64,000 bases of DNA from Branchiostoma floridae (GCF_000003815.2 NC_049984.1:26263995-26327994); one strand, 5' to 3'; shown: positions 42,206-53,734, numbered from the stretch's first letter. Made by a program: numbers and translations. The notes: generated from the letters alone by a model not told the origin.

Positions 42206-42478
42206 TTACAACCCAAACGTCTGGCATGAAGATACAGACTGCATGTAATGAAATGTACAGGACACTCTATTACCCGCGGTACCAAAAACGTTTTCAAGAG
42301 CAACCCAATTGGCACCCCCTTCATTACACATAAATCCTTTAGGGTGGAAAATATAGGGTTTGTTTAGGGTATTAGATTGTAGTGCCTCATTGAACAGTGT
42401 CCAGAGGAGAACTATAGTCTCTGTATCTTCCTCTCCTTGTATCTCTGATGTTGCTAGCTTGACAATTTTACGAAGCAA
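42206..42478 (-). mobile_element. Mutator-like transposase fragment, family 1
   Basis: The frame reads TETIVLLWTLFNEALQSNTL, NKPYIFHPKGFMCNEGGANW and VALENVFGTAGNRVSCTFHY, MQSVS. The F-x-P-x-G-x-M-x-x-E-x-G-A-x-x-x-x-x-x-x-V-F-G and C-x-F-H-x-x-x-S-V blocks match an animal MULE transposase family; the usual D in MxDE is N here (MCNEGG). No start, ends or terminal repeats seen. Confidence 0.6.
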
Positions 42479-43359
42479 TTCACTATATATGTATACCTAA
42501 GCGAATATTCATCCTGCAAAGGACTTAACGTCATCTTACATAAAACCCTGGATGTTTTAAAAACAAAACGTCTTGACTAAGTCACTCGGCCATGGTTTGG
42601 TCTAAATGGTCAGCCTCCACGTGTCTCACATCAGAAGATTTAAATGGTAGCACTTATTCCCCGAGGGTACTATGTCTTTTGTTCCCTTTTTAAAATCGGC
42701 CTCAAAGTGGAGATCGAGAAGAATAACTCCGTATGTAGGTTTCACATTTGAAAACAATCGCTTACACCCTGCACATAGTTTGGCAAGAGTTTACCAAGGG
42801 GCTCTGCTGGAGAGCCAGGGATTTGGAATTGCCAGTTATTAAGGTTTGTTTTTGTACTGTTTGTTCAAGTTGTTGGTTTCATCTGGTTGGCGAATTAAGT
42901 CTTGTCATCCTGGTGACCGGTGTCTTTTTCCCAGGATTTGAGGCTTTACCTGAGTAAAGGGGTGTGAATTTTGTAGTAATTCCTTTTTTTTAGAGATTGC
43001 CGATGTACTTGCAGTAGTTAGTGTGTGCGCACAGAATGTGTTAGATTTGTATCCCATGCAGTCACTCTTGAACCCCCCTGTTCTTGTTTCTTCGACATAA
43101 TGTGGGACCCATTCAAGTAAGCAGGCCTAGTGCGCGTTCCATGAGTTAACAATGGTAATGAGTTTGATACCATTGGATTGGGAATCACACTCGCTTTCTA
43201 TAGATATATAATGCATTGAAATTGATGCAGAAACAACAGAAATATAATCAACCGAAGTTGATATTCCAAACTTTTTGTGCAGAGTTTAGATGTAAGGTCG
43301 CAAGAAGTTGTATGTCCTCTGACGGTCTCTAGAACCACCAACTGCTTTGTAGACTCGAG
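42479..43359. other. no gene recognised
   Basis: Non-coding, with no exon or repeat I can name. Confidence 0.4.
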
Positions 43360-43674
43360 TCTACACTCGAGTCAAAGGCCACACCATCACAGACATCGCA
43401 ACATTCGACGACCTTGGGATAACAACAGGAACCATCCTGTATTTTATACGCACCACCTACCACGAGAACGAATCTCTCTAAGGGACGTTAATTCTTTCCG
43501 TGTCCTTTGGCACGGGATTATCTGCGGGGCAGACGGCTATGCCTACCGTTTCTGCCATCAAACGGGACAGAAGTCGCGTTTCGGTACCCCGGATGGCCAC
43601 CTTCGTAGAATCCGAAAGGAAAAGGTGTGGAACGATGAATAACCCACCCTATAGCCAACCCACAAACGTAGGTA
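43360..43674 (+). CDS. possible plus-strand exon with ubiquitin-like end
   Basis: One plus frame reads GHTITDIATFDDLGITTGTI then LYFIRTTYHE, reminiscent of the C-terminal half of a ubiquitin-like fold (D-L-G-I-x-x-G-x-x-L-x-x-x). After a TAA at about 43480 the same frame continues TGLSAGQTAMPTVSAIKRDR to a donor (GTAG|GTAAGG). Weak evidence. Confidence 0.2.
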
Positions 43675-43825
43675 AGGGGAATAGCAAGATTACTTCGTGC
43701 CGGGGCTACTCCTGCCTATAAATCGATAGTTTTAACGTAGTCCCGCCGAATGGCGGAGGAACATCAAGTGCTGCAGTTCCCAAGGGGGGTACGAACTGGA
43801 GCACTCCCCACGGCTACGGATGCGG

Positions 43826-44302
43826 CTATAGGTACCAATCGAGAATTCTGACTACAGTAACTTCCGCGCAATAATCGAAGCGTTCGCCTCTTCCCGGCGG
43901 GTATGGCCGGAGCACAATGTGGTCCGTGTTTCCCCACTCGTCGGCGATCAGTAGCTGGTGGATGCACGGGTGCGGTCTCGTAACGCACCGTAGCAGTTCC
44001 ATCAGTAGCTGGCTCTGTATTCGGCGTGCACCTCGACGGTACTGCTCCAGGGCGGCCTCCTCTGCTCGATTCTGTTCAAAGGCATGCACCCAGACCGGGT
44101 CGGGTAGTTCAATAGCTTCAGCCTCTTTCTGGAGGGCTTCCTTGTACATTGCGTTCATTCAGTCTATCGCGGTACCCTGTTCTACAGTCATTCCGCGCAT
44201 ATCTTGGGTTTCCGAGCGGGTACCATCGTCCCCTTCAGGTATTGGTGGACGTCGGGACCGCTCTTCTTCCAGATGAGACATTGGGTCTGCGTTTTGGTCC
44301 AT
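43826..44302 (-). pseudogene. ORF with one stop, unidentified
   Basis: From MDQNADPMSHLEEERSRRPP the frame runs through one stop at about 44160 and continues MNAMYKEALQKEAEAIELPD, EEAALEQYRRGARRIQSQLL, IHQLLIADEWGNTDHIVLRP and GRGERFDYCAEVTVVRIL to a stop at 43826. The part after the stop is a clean 110-codon ORF rich in charged helix. The retroelement-rich neighbourhood suggests a gag- or ORF1-like protein, but no domain is recognised. Confidence 0.4.
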
Positions 44303-45041
44303 GCGCAGAAGGCCTTGATTGGAAAGGAGGAACCAAGAAACATCGAACTGCAGAAACCTCTGTCACTCACAAACCGTAACCGTCCACTCAGGTCGTTCGT
44401 TAGCACAAAGGAGGTCAAGACATGACGCGTGCCTGAAGTCCACAGGGGTTTGCGTTCACCATAGGCAAGAAAACGCACAAAACAGGCAGGTGGTTGACGT
44501 CAGGTGGAGGTGTTGACTGGTAGATAATAGGATAGGAGATGGACAAAGAGTCAGGGAAGAAAATGATCAGTATTAAGAATACAAGTACAAACCTGCGTAG
44601 TTTTCGGCACTGGTTCCAGTTGAACCCACAATCTATTTGTGCCGCCAACGAGAAAATTTGACAAGGGAAGACATCTTCTTGATATAAGCATTTCAATGAA
44701 TCTCGACCTACTTTCCCCCTTGGTTTCAGATGATATTTGACAATCTGGACCTCTAAGTAACTGCAAAGCAGCAAGGATTTGACTATACAAGCAGTTCTTT
44801 ACACTGGATCCATCAGTATGCTACCCTTGATCAAATGTCAGCTGATCTGCCAAATGACAAAAACTACTGCGGAAAAAAAGTGCTATATTACATTTATATC
44901 TATGTCCACTTAGTATTGCCAGCACTTTTACAAAGAAAAGCATTATTATGTACAAAAGTTTCTGGTCAGGCGCACTAAGGTTATTTACTAGGAGTGCTAT
45001 TTCCGTCCTAGAAAACCCCACACAAAACAGGAGGTTCCACC
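44303..45041. other. no gene recognised
   Basis: No splice-bounded frame or repeat. The last 50 bp before 45042 contain a pyrimidine-poor, promoter-like stretch of no clear type. Confidence 0.35.
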
Positions 45042-45354
45042 ATGGCAGCAGAGAAGTGGCAGAGGCAGCAAGTGGACGGGTTCAGGTCTGCTGCTGCCTG
45101 CTTTGCCTTTTATTTCATCACCTTCCTCTGGACATGAAACAGCACAAACCCACACTGAAGTTGATGACAAACACATGATCTCAACCTGATTTTGTACAGA
45201 TCATGGAAGACGAAAATCGTGAGCGGTTTTGACGAGGATGTTACCTATCCAGGAACAGTTGACAGGCCATACACACGGAAAGATGGAACAGTATAGGAAC
45301 AAAATCCTCCCATCGGTAGGCGCCGCAATCAAGACATCATTAGAAATCCTCCAG
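45042..45354 (+). pseudogene. plus-strand two-exon gene start with one nonsense codon
   Basis: Exon 1 (45042-45085) begins in a good start context (TTCCACCATGGC) and encodes MAAEKWQRQQVDGF up to TTCAG|GTCTGC. Exon 2 (45200-45354) follows acceptor GATTTTGTACAG. The phase fits (AG|A = Arg), continuing SWKTKIVSGFDEDVTYPGTV, DRPYTRKDGTV, then TAG at 45294-45296, then EQNPPIGRRRNQDIIRNPP to CAG|GTGTAA. The matched splice phase and a single stop argue for a recently disabled gene, or for a sequencing error at that codon. Family unknown. It is one of the few plus-strand genes here. Confidence 0.5.
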
Positions 45355-46474
45355 GTGTAACTACCAGTACACTTCTAAAGTGGGAAAGAGACGGGTGCGC
45401 CAGGCCGTGAGTGGTGGAGCGTCACACGAGAAGTCCAGGGAGGAGATGAAGTCTGTATCCAGGGAAACCACAACATCTTCCGGTAGTTGGGCCTGGACCA
45501 AGTCCGCATCCCTCCTGGTCACCCTGCAATTCAACATTACGTTTGTTGATGGGTTGGTCACCCAATATTCCATTCAGCCTTCAGGTGTGGATGCAAATGG
45601 TCCAATTCTTATACAGGTCTGCCGTGAAACTTTCATAGCAGGATGCAATCTTTCTGGGAATTTTACTGCTTGATGCAATTGCTTCGGCACGTCAAGGATG
45701 TAGACACTATTTCCCAGCATCAGCCTCAAAGGGGCATTTCACTCGACACGAGAGTGTTATTTTCCGGTAGATACTAATTTTAGGAAGTAATAAATACATA
45801 CTATTTCACATTATACGATCAAGTACCCAGTTGCTCCACGTGCCTCAAAAGCATTCAGTCTTCTACGTAACTCCCCAAGTACCCTCTAATTAAATTAATC
45901 CTATGGCTGAATACAATGCAAACCTTTAAGTTATGGTTACAAAACTAATTTCAGGTTCGCTAAGAAATCTTGTCTTGTTCTTGTATTCTTTGCAATCTTA
46001 TGAGCAATGTGCCTTCTCGGTGTGCTTAGCGTACCTCATTTATGCCGAAAATTTGCACGATAAACAAAGTGTCTATGCGTATAGGAAATGCATGGGAAGG
46101 ATCTGCATGGGTTTAGTGAGTGTCACAAAACACGAATCGTGCCATTCATCCCAAGCTGAATTCCACAAAATTTGGCTGATTACGTATTCATTGACACATT
46201 ATCTATTGGAAAACAAGACTCCCTTCTAGAGTGGAATGCCCCTTTAACTATGGTTCTGTAACATTGACATACAGAAGCCCTTGGGCCCTACAGGCTGACA
46301 AGAGAGAAGGTGAGCTGATATCGGCCAGCACTATCCGCTGTAGTCGGTTTCCAACTTTGTGGTAGCCATCTCTAAACATGTCACGTATATGTTCTCTCTG
46401 GTGTGTGGTGACTCTAAAAAGACAGTGGAACTATTTTCTTGAATTTGATATGTGTTGATCGCTAGATCCTCCAA
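45355..46474. other. no secure gene
   Basis: On the minus strand 45361-45573 reads LVQAQLPEDVVVSLDTDFIS then SLDFSCDAPPLTAWRTRLF and looks coded but lacks clear boundaries. The rest is AT-rich. Confidence 0.3.
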
Positions 46475-46972
46475 TTAAGGTAGGTGGCAAATTGCGCACA
46501 GCACATGCTCCTGGATGTTCTTGATAGTGTCCTGATAGTGAGCATCTGCAAAAGCGTCGGCTAACTCACGGTAGACAGGACAGAAACCAATGCATTGCTC
46601 CTTTAGGTGTTTTAGGAAGGGTTCACCCCCTCTAGACCACATGGCCATGAAGTTAATGTATGCATCCAACGCGGGTGGCATATATCTGACAATAGTTTTG
46701 CGTTTGTATTCAGATACAAACACTTGAAGTGCCTAAGGAAGCTGTTCATATGTCAGCTTACAATTGTACCTTTGGCAGATTTGTGGCTCTAACTTAGCCA
46801 GTTCAGGTTGCAGCTTGTGAGGTAGAATTTCAGGTACAACTACGACCTCCTCATCGTGATCAGAATCTGAGAAGGTGTCTGTCATGGACTGATGATGAAG
46901 TGGAGGGAACTGAAAGAAAGGGATGTTTTCTGTTTCTGCAGGATTGACTTTGATATTTTGACTTTTGATCAA
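46475..46972 (-). pseudogene. ORF with one stop, unidentified
   Basis: A single frame with one TAG at 46730-46732: first an acidic, proline-rich part (DTFSDSDHDEEVVVVPEILP, LEPQICQRYNCKLTYEQLP), then SEYKRKTIVRYMPPALDAYI, NFMAMWSRGGEPFLKHLKEQ and VYRELADAFADAHYQDTIKN to a stop at 46475. It lies directly downstream of the KTWTQLNG exon copy at 47.1 kb on the same strand and may belong to it. No domain recognised. Confidence 0.4.
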
Positions 46973-47063
46973 TTTGTTTAATCACACGGATACTTTGTTC
47001 AGAAATTTAGAATGATTAAAGGTTTGACAAAATGTACAACACGTACTAAGGTATTACTCTTAC

Positions 47064-47202
47064 CATTCAGCTGAGTCCATGTCTTCACCGTACCTTTCCC
47101 GTCATTACCCACACTCTCCATCATCCGGAATGGCACGCCTGTTGCCTTCACTGCCGCTGTAAGTTCCTCTACCCTTCTCTGATTTACTGCTCATACAACA
47201 AC
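47064..47202 (-). pseudogene. exon with INQRR...KTWTQLNG-type motif, paralogue 2
   Basis: 139 bp with acceptor CTCTCATTTACAG and donor AATG|GTAAG, the same length and phases as 20160-20298. It encodes VVV, a TGA, then AVNQRRVEELTAAVKATGVP, FRMMESVGNDGKGTVKTW and TQLNG. The TGA replaces the tryptophan (TGG) seen in paralogue 1. Conservation of length, phase and protein while DNA has diverged implies that the module was under protein-level constraint before this copy was hit. Confidence 0.6.
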
Positions 47203-47900
47203 CTGTAAATGAGAGAGATTTAATGAAAAGAGCAGAAAATGTAGAAAGTTTCCTGCTTGAAATCGGTCAAGTCACACCAGATTACAACACTGAATTCAAA
47301 CTAGCATTAAATTACCTGATTAAAGAATTTTCCTCGGATCCTTATACCATGAAAGACTAATACGTACATATTAGAATAAAACAGTAAAAGAATAAGCAAA
47401 CAGTACTTTCAAGAGAATATAAACCAGTAGATTATTCAATATGTGATGTTGTCTTCCTTGCCATGGAGTGTGTTGCCCTCCATGTCTCTGTCGTCGAGAA
47501 AACGGTAGTCTCCTCTGTAGCTCTGACGTCTGTAGGAGGTCTTACATGTGCTTTCTTGACGCCCCTTGTTCCATGAGCATACCTCTGAGGTCCGGCCAGC
47601 TGAAGCTGAGCGTTTGACCAGCTGGAGAGTTGACAGTGGATGGCCTATCTCATTGTTTCGGGTATTCCTATTAACAATCCAGGCACAGTCACTTTTCTTT
47701 TTGTGTTGATAGCAAAAGGAGCAGGTATTATCACACAATATAAATATATACCTTGGGGCGGGTCATTAACCTTTACTTTGTTAACCTTTTGTTCTTGGAA
47801 ATCCAGTACTGTACATCTAAGCATTGACCCGAGTCGAAGGAGTGGTATAGTCCCAGAGTTGTTCCTGCTGGAATGTAGACCGTGTCGTCGTTTTCATTTA
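47203..47900. other. no secure gene
   Basis: A minus-strand frame at 47436-47650 (SYRRQSYRGDYRFLDDRDME) is open but has no domain. Its upstream part may be the tail of the Gypsy copy at 47.9-48.5 kb. Confidence 0.3.
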
Positions 47901-48523
47901 CTACAAAAACGAAAGTGGAGCGACTAGCAGCGCATGCGTGATGCATTCACCTAAAAGGCCGAATTTGTTTAAGGACGGAAGGGAAGGCTCAACAAAACCG
48001 GAAGATTTATTTGGAAAATGGAGCATGTTCAACACGCGAGAGACGAGCGCCCTTGGGAGCAGCAGCTGAAGCTGCGGTCCCAGTTCACCATTCCTGTACC
48101 ATTTTCGGTATAGGACGCCGTCCCTGAAATCAAGACATGACCAATCGGAATAGAGCATGCGCTGTTTCCGGGTGAGCCTATGTGCACCGTAGTTGTCAGG
48201 TTTAGTGCCTCTTTGCATGTCCAATACGAGGCAAGCCAGAGTCGGGGCAGCACGCTGAGCTTGGTAATCTCATCTAGAGACAAGACAGGGATCGGGTTGA
48301 GCCCACCGTGATCAACCTGCCGCAAAACCCCTAGGTCTCGTAGAGTCATTGTCCAGGTCGGTTTTGCCGCACTGGGTACACCTGCGACGTTGCCATGCTG
48401 GGCTCCCGGTCTGTGCTCAATGTCAAAATCGTAATTCAGGACAGATGTCATCACATTGAACAGAGGTCTTAATTTATTCCATTGATTATGACAATGATTA
48501 CTTCTTCCAAAAGAAATTAACAA
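47901..48523 (-). mobile_element. Ty3/Gypsy RNase H/integrase region, frameshifted
   Basis: The first frame reads VMTSVLNYDFDIEHRPGAQH then GNVAGVPS, the end of the RNase H domain (Y-x-F-x-I-x-H-x-P-G-x-x-H-x-N-A-D-x-x-S). After a shift near 48200 the next frame reads RMLYSDWSCLDFRDGVLYRK then RNGELGPQLQLLLPRALVSR, the zinc-binding/linker start of Gypsy integrase. The D of HxNAD has become V-A. The downstream integrase core is lost. Confidence 0.8.
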
Positions 48524-48804
48524 ATTTCCTTCCTTTCCTTTATTTGAGAAAGTTCATTTTCAAATGTAACATTTTTTCAGGGGTTAGATAAACAACATTA
48601 TTCTTGAGTTTTAAAGAATTGTATGCAAATTATCTGTATTCAAGAAATCACAAAGATTTAGTATCAGATACATCATTGGGTGATGTATGTGATAGTCAGT
48701 TGTACATTGTAAGATGGTTCTGCCGATAACGTGACAACGTGAGCAGGCATGTTGTATGCGATATATACAGTTAGCAACTTGACTAAGTAATGTTGTGTTC
48801 AATA

Positions 48805-49255
48805 CAAAATTAAGTAGTATCGGATGAAGTCCCGCAGGCTGGGTACCGGGCGATCAGGTCTTGGGTGAATTGTCGGCCAACAAGGTTCCTGAAGTTCATC
48901 CGCACCAATGGTACTCTATGGCCATTATCATCCGAAGGCACCGTTTTAGTTGCCGGTCCTGCCTGTACACCCTTGCCATGCCGAGACTTTGGATCCGGCG
49001 CCACAGGCTTTGGCAAAAGTGGAAGTAACAGCCGAAGAAGGTTGCCTGTGGGAAATCCGTGTCTATAACTGACATCAACGAAACCTCATTGTCTACAACG
49101 ATCCGCTGCGGTCGGAGGCGATGCCCAGTGCGTTGTCTCACCGCGGCCTTCACGTGTTGGAAGACCTGCCTATAGGCCCCTACGGACTTGTCCGCCATCA
49201 GTCCCAAGACGAGTGGCACTCATCGTGGTACAGTCCATGGATCATAAAGAACTGG
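48805..49255 (-). mobile_element. Mutator-like transposase fragment, family 2
   Basis: The frames read SQFFMIHGLYHD, VPLVLGLMADKSVGAYRQVF, QHVKAAVRQRTGHRLRPQRI, VVDNEVSLMSVIDTDFPQAT and FFGCYFHFCQSLWRRIQSLG. This matches the MULE core: P-L-x-x-x-L-x-x-x-K-x-x-x-x-Y-x-x-x-F, then D-x-E-x-x-x-x-x-x-x-x-x-F-P-x-A, then G-C-x-F-H-F-x-Q. The catalytic D is kept (DNE) and the C-x-F-H block is intact. Shifts occur near 49220 and 48905; the next frame (VPLVRMNFRNLVGRQFTQDL) fits the C-terminal part. It is distinct from the 42-kb copy. Confidence 0.8.
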
Positions 49256-50060
49256 CTGTAGGGAATGGGACAAGATAAATAGGCAAAAATGTCAATTTTT
49301 AGAATTTGACATCCTTTAACCACTATATCTTCGTGGGTGCATGTCATACTTGATGAAAGAGCCAATTGTCAGCCTATCCACTGGAAACATATTTCAGGTG
49401 GTTGTACTATTTATATTTCCGTGAAAAACTAATTTGTCAACAGAGACCTTGCAGGTATGCATCTAGTCAATTTGCACCCTATCAATGCTGCATGTGGGGA
49501 TTTTGTTGATTAATTTGTTCCCAGTTTTTCCTGTATTTTTTGTGATGGAAGTTCTTCCTGCTTGCAAAAGCCTCAAAATAACGTCAGACAACGGAATTAG
49601 ACAGAGATCTACAGACGTGTACATGTTATAATTTGTAGAGAAAGAAATCAGATAACTAGTCAACTGATAAACATATGATTCATAAAGGTTACTTGTCATT
49701 TTAGATGCATATACCTTTTGTTTTGTGTGATTCACCCCGTGTCCTCTTTGGCGAGTTTGTTAGTGGGATCTGCCACTTCCGCTCCATATAAAGCTTTGTC
49801 CGTCTTCGGAAGCGGTTTTGTCCGGAAACCTCGACCTCTCCAAACGCAGTTGGTTATCTGGCTTCAGAAACCGCCTACTTCCCGCAAATGTGGTGAAGTG
49901 ATGCTGCGTACAGTACGTCGCTGGAAAATTGGTGAAGTAGATTATCACAGAAAAAAATCATCATAGTTGGGATATATATGAGATAGTGTTGTTTTGGGAG
50001 AATGTTAGTGTCCGGGAGCAATAAAAGTGTCCGGAAAGAATCTTTTTAATCCCCACCGGA
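49256..50060. other. no secure gene
   Basis: A minus-strand stretch at 49740-49880 (VEVSGQNRFRRRTKLYMERK) looks weakly coded. Otherwise non-coding. Confidence 0.3.
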
Positions 50061-50068
50061 ACTTTGCA

Positions 50069-50402
50069 TCAGCCTTTAGTTCGGTTCTTTGATGTGATTC
50101 TGCAACCTGCCAGTACACGTTCAAAAGTTCCGCGAGCCGCAGCCTCCACCCGTCTCGCCTCAGCCACAGCCTCCACCCGTCTCGCCTCAGTCGCAGCCTC
50201 CACCCGTCTCGCCTCAGCCACAGCCTCCACCCGTCTCGCCTCAGTCGCAGCCTCCACCCGTCTCGCCTCAGCCGCAACCTCCACCCGTCTTTCCTCAGCT
50301 GCAGCCTCCACCCGTCTCGCCTCAGCCGCAGCCTCCACTCGTCTCGCCTCAGCTGCAGCCTCCACCCGGCTTGCCTCAGCTGCAGCCTCCACCCGTCTTG
50401 TA
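50069..50402 (-). CDS. minisatellite-encoded coiled-coil ORF
   Basis: A minus frame encodes about ten copies of a 9-residue helical unit, RRVEAAAEA, then GTFERVLAGCRITSKNRTKG and a stop. The unit corresponds to a 27-bp minisatellite at about 50139-50402. A related fragment (RRVEAAAGGTFDE) lies at 50660-50720 with an acceptor-like TGATACTGCAG, which suggests that the repeat arose inside a coding exon. Two other minus frames and one plus frame are also open. Which frame, if any, is translated is unknown. Confidence 0.35.
50139..50402. repeat. 27-bp minisatellite, about 10 copies
   Basis: Units of AGCCTCCACCCGTCTCGCCT plus CAGCCNC repeat in tandem with changes mainly in the last seven bases. 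The unit is a multiple of three, keeping several frames open. An isolated copy lies at about 50684-50716. Confidence 0.85.
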
Positions 50403-50739
50403 CGAATCGTCTGTGAACTGCAATGAGAATTTGCACAGATTTTAGATTTGATACTTGTTAAACTGTTAGTAGTGTTAGAATACAGTTTGCCTTACCGTAG
50501 TTATCTGTTCTATGTATTTGATCATAATGATGTACCCGTAATCTGAGTGACGAGAAGGAGATGTCCCGATACTGAAACAATCTTGACAGATGGTTTGTTG
50601 CATCCAGGACAGCAAGTGGCAGAAAGCTCCTCAGTTGCTGGAGGGTGCCGATGGCGCCTGGATCTCATCAAAAGTTCCGCCAGCCGCAGCCTCCACCCGT
50701 CTCGCCTCAGCTGCAGTATCAAAACATACATTGTTTACT

Positions 50740-51271
50740 GCAGAAACTTTTAGAATATCATAATTGCGAAAGTATATTATAAGAAATCAAGGCTAGATAA
50801 AAATGGGGAATGAAATCCTTTAGTGGTGATGCAATTTTACAATATTTAATTACCGAGGTGGTAGACTTGTTTCGAAAAAAAAGTTCATGGACAGGACCAT
50901 GAAAATTTGAAAAAAAGGAATACCAGAAAGTCACAAAGAAATCATGAGCTGTTACATAATATTGGCTGTTATATTATATTCCCAAGTATGTTAAAACTAT
51001 CTGAAGGGACGGCCCTGGAGATTATTAAATTAATAGCCTTGGTTGTGTCCTCTGCGCGGAGAGGGTCGACAGAAGAGACTCGGGAGCTTATATTAATACG
51101 GCTAGATTACCAGGCTAATGTTTTACTTAAAGCCTGAAACCTCTACTGTAAAATCAGAGCTCTTCAACCCCTTACCATATTTATTTTTAAACGGCTCATC
51201 AGCGTTGTATTCTGCAAGGAAGAAGAATCTTCCACATTGTGGGATAAAACGATGTTCACTAACCGCTTGAG
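50740..51271. other. no gene recognised
   Basis: AT-rich, with no exon signals. Confidence 0.4.
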
Positions 51272-51422
51272 TCACTCAGGTCTGAAAGCTCGGATTCGTT
51301 CCTTCTCTTTAAAGACTTTGTCCTCTATCTGGGCCCTGTATTGAGGTAGAAAACATGATTGGATTTGTTCCAGTCGTCTTGGTGTTTCGACGCTTTCTTC
51401 TCCATGATCCGTTTCCTTTTCC
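51272..51422 (-). CDS. coiled-coil exon, unidentified
   Basis: After an acceptor (GTTTGCATGGTTCCAG) the frame reads EKETDHGEESVETPRRLEQI, QSCFLPQYRAQIEDKVFKEK and ERIRAFRPE, then TGA. Strongly charged and helical, with protein-like codon use. It may be a terminal exon. The family is unknown. Confidence 0.45.
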
Positions 51423-51753
51423 CTGGAACCATGCAAACATGTATGTATATATAAACGTTATATAGTACATAAATAAAATAGAAGACAGATGATCAAAGTG
51501 CCAAATGCTGGTAATGAATCGGAAGAGGCTGCCAAATTGATTTCTGGTTTTAAATGTAAATCTATCTGGTGTTAAGTCATTTGCAGCCAGTGCCATAGGC
51601 AGATGATTTGTGTTATGTCAAGACGGAAATACATTATCTACAAATAAGTTAACCTTCACAGACTTGAGTTCATTGGGCATTGTACATCTTCCAATGTTTA
51701 TCCTCCAAGCAGATGTTGTGCCGGAGGTAGTACAGGTAGTGATCGGAATTTCT

Positions 51754-51793
51754 TACCGCGCCTTCCCCTCACGTTGGGGGAAGGGCGCGGTAC
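51754..51793. repeat. short perfect-stem hairpin
   Basis: ACCGCGCCTTCCCC and its near-exact inverse GGGGAAGGGCGCGGT flank a short loop (TCACGTTG). The GC content is far above the surrounding sequence. It could be the core of a foldback element. No terminator function is implied. Confidence 0.6.
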
Positions 51794-51799
51794 CTCATC

Positions 51800-53001
51800 C
51801 TACGTAGTTTGCTTCCTTCCTAATCCAATACGCCTCAATGTAAATGGTTCACCGTAGCATGATGCATAACATTTTGTAGGTGTCGAACATTTCGACACAC
51901 CGCCCACTATCTCTATGTATCGTTGTGTTAGGTAGGAGTCATGTAGCCGATGGCTGGGTGTACATCTGTCTGTAATGATATACAATGCAGAAAACCCAGA
52001 TTGGCTTAGGCCTGTCCCCAACAAGACGAATCGATTTCTAAAATTGCAGTACTTATAATGTGTGTACCTGGTCAAGGTTGATCCTGCTAATGTGAGATAC
52101 ATTGTAGCAAGTTAAGTGTCTTCAGTCCACACTACAACGTTACGAAGCCAGCCAAACGCCTTTGCACCAAGTGGTCGAAAGGAATCTCCTGTACTACATT
52201 CTCTTAACTGGAGAGCTAAAGGACGTGGGGAAAAATGTAGATTATCAACATTGGGAAACAAAATTCGGAATCCATGACTGTTTTGTAACTGTAATGTAGT
52301 TCCACAAGGTATTTCTGGATCGTTGGGCAACGTTGGTGGATTTTAGTGGCGACTAATAATCTAGCGCTCTGATTACCCCCCCCCCCTCGAATGCTCTTGA
52401 AATATAACAGTCGTCACGTCAAACGTCTTATACTTGTCAGATATTATGTCTATAACATTTCTTTAAAATTTGGTGGCCGCACGACACGTCATTCAACAGT
52501 TGTAGGACTTAGAAGTGGAGGATCTCAAAAGACCACCCCCCCCCCCCCCTCGGTCCAGGAATGACCAAAGAAGCCCGGTCTGAATAGGATTAAATGAATC
52601 GAAAAAGATGTATGTAACTGCCACTGATTGCTGAAATAGATTTGTTTTATTATGCTTGTACATAACCTATTTCCTTTCCAGCATGCCAATGTTTATTTTG
52701 CACCTGTACCTTTACAGTTTCATTAAATGTCTTGGAAACATCTTGAATGTTCTTATACATATTTGATCAAACTCACCTCCACATCCATGGCAGATGTCAG
52801 GGAATCACAGTTATACACATCAGATAGGTACCTGGGAGAAAACAATATTTAGTACAAGTGCAAACTTACAATATATTCACTTAAAGATATGTACATCGTA
52901 TTTTGCTTTGTGTTGTGTTATGTTATGTTTCACTGGACCTCATAGTGATTTTCATTTTAACCTCAAATACCAAACTCATAGTATCCTACATCGTATCGAC
53001 A
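51800..53001. other. no gene; two long C runs
   Basis: A minus-strand frame at 52112-52330 (LQNSHGFRILFPNVDNLHFS) is open without boundaries. Poly-C tracts occur at 52376-52386 and 52536-52549. Nothing else was recognised. Confidence 0.35.
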
Positions 53002-53049
53002 TCACGGCATTGTAGGCAGTCTTAAAATGCATCGCAGATGATTGTTGAT

Positions 53050-53250
53050 ACTGACGTTATATTTGGTACAGTCTTTTGCACTTGGGTTGGGTCTTCTGCA
53101 CAGCAGACAAAGGGGAGGTCTTCCCACTCTCCAATGCATTGGTATGCATTTATGATGATACCAACTTTGGCTGCATTGAATCATGCTGAGTTGTTCGTTT
53201 TTCTTCAGCCAGCAACCCAGTGTAAGGGTGGCTGTACAGAGGTCTGCCAC
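53050..53250 (-). pseudogene. PHD-finger-like fragment
   Basis: The frame reads TLGCWLKKNEQLSMIQCSQS, WYHHKCIPMHWRVGRPP and LCLLCRRPNPSAKDC. The M-I-Q-C-x-x-x-W-Y-H-x-x-C-I and final C-x-x-C resemble the central and last ligands of a PHD zinc finger; one cysteine of the middle pair is missing (QCSQS instead of QCDxC). PHD fingers are common in chromatin proteins and in some retroelement ORFs. Confidence 0.4.
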
Positions 53251-53734
53251 TTGGGCTCCGGGAAGCCTGGGTTCCTCAGTAGCTTGCTGCTGCCTGGTTT
53301 CCCGGCCTGTACATTAAAATGTACAATGATGATAACTTTAACATATACAACTGCGTAAGTTAACCAATTTGGAAAAAGCTTATGATTTTCTACTGATGTG
53401 CAAAATTGATGGCTTTGCCTTTAAAATGTAAAGGTTCTTAATCATGGGTGTCAATGATGTTATTAATGTGTAAGCTTCCGTCAGTAGTAAACCACTGGGA
53501 CCGCAATGGACTACATGAGTGCAGTAGTGAAAGCAGCTCGGTTTGATAACTTCTGAACAACTTACAGCAACATGGCGGAGAGCGTGGGAGCATCCGGAAT
53601 ACTTCCCTCATTACCATATTGGTGGTACTAGTACAACAGTGGTGACGTCATAACATAACATAACTATGGCGTTCAGATTTTTGTTTGCATAATAATGCTT
53701 TACAACAGTAAATGTCATTTTTTTAATAACTTAC

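Noticed and set aside
24180-48523. One long Gypsy element covering all Gypsy pieces
   Set aside because: The order along the minus strand (RNase H/integrase, gag, integrase end, two reverse-transcriptase parts) is not that of a single element, and no LTR pair was seen, so several insertions are more likely.
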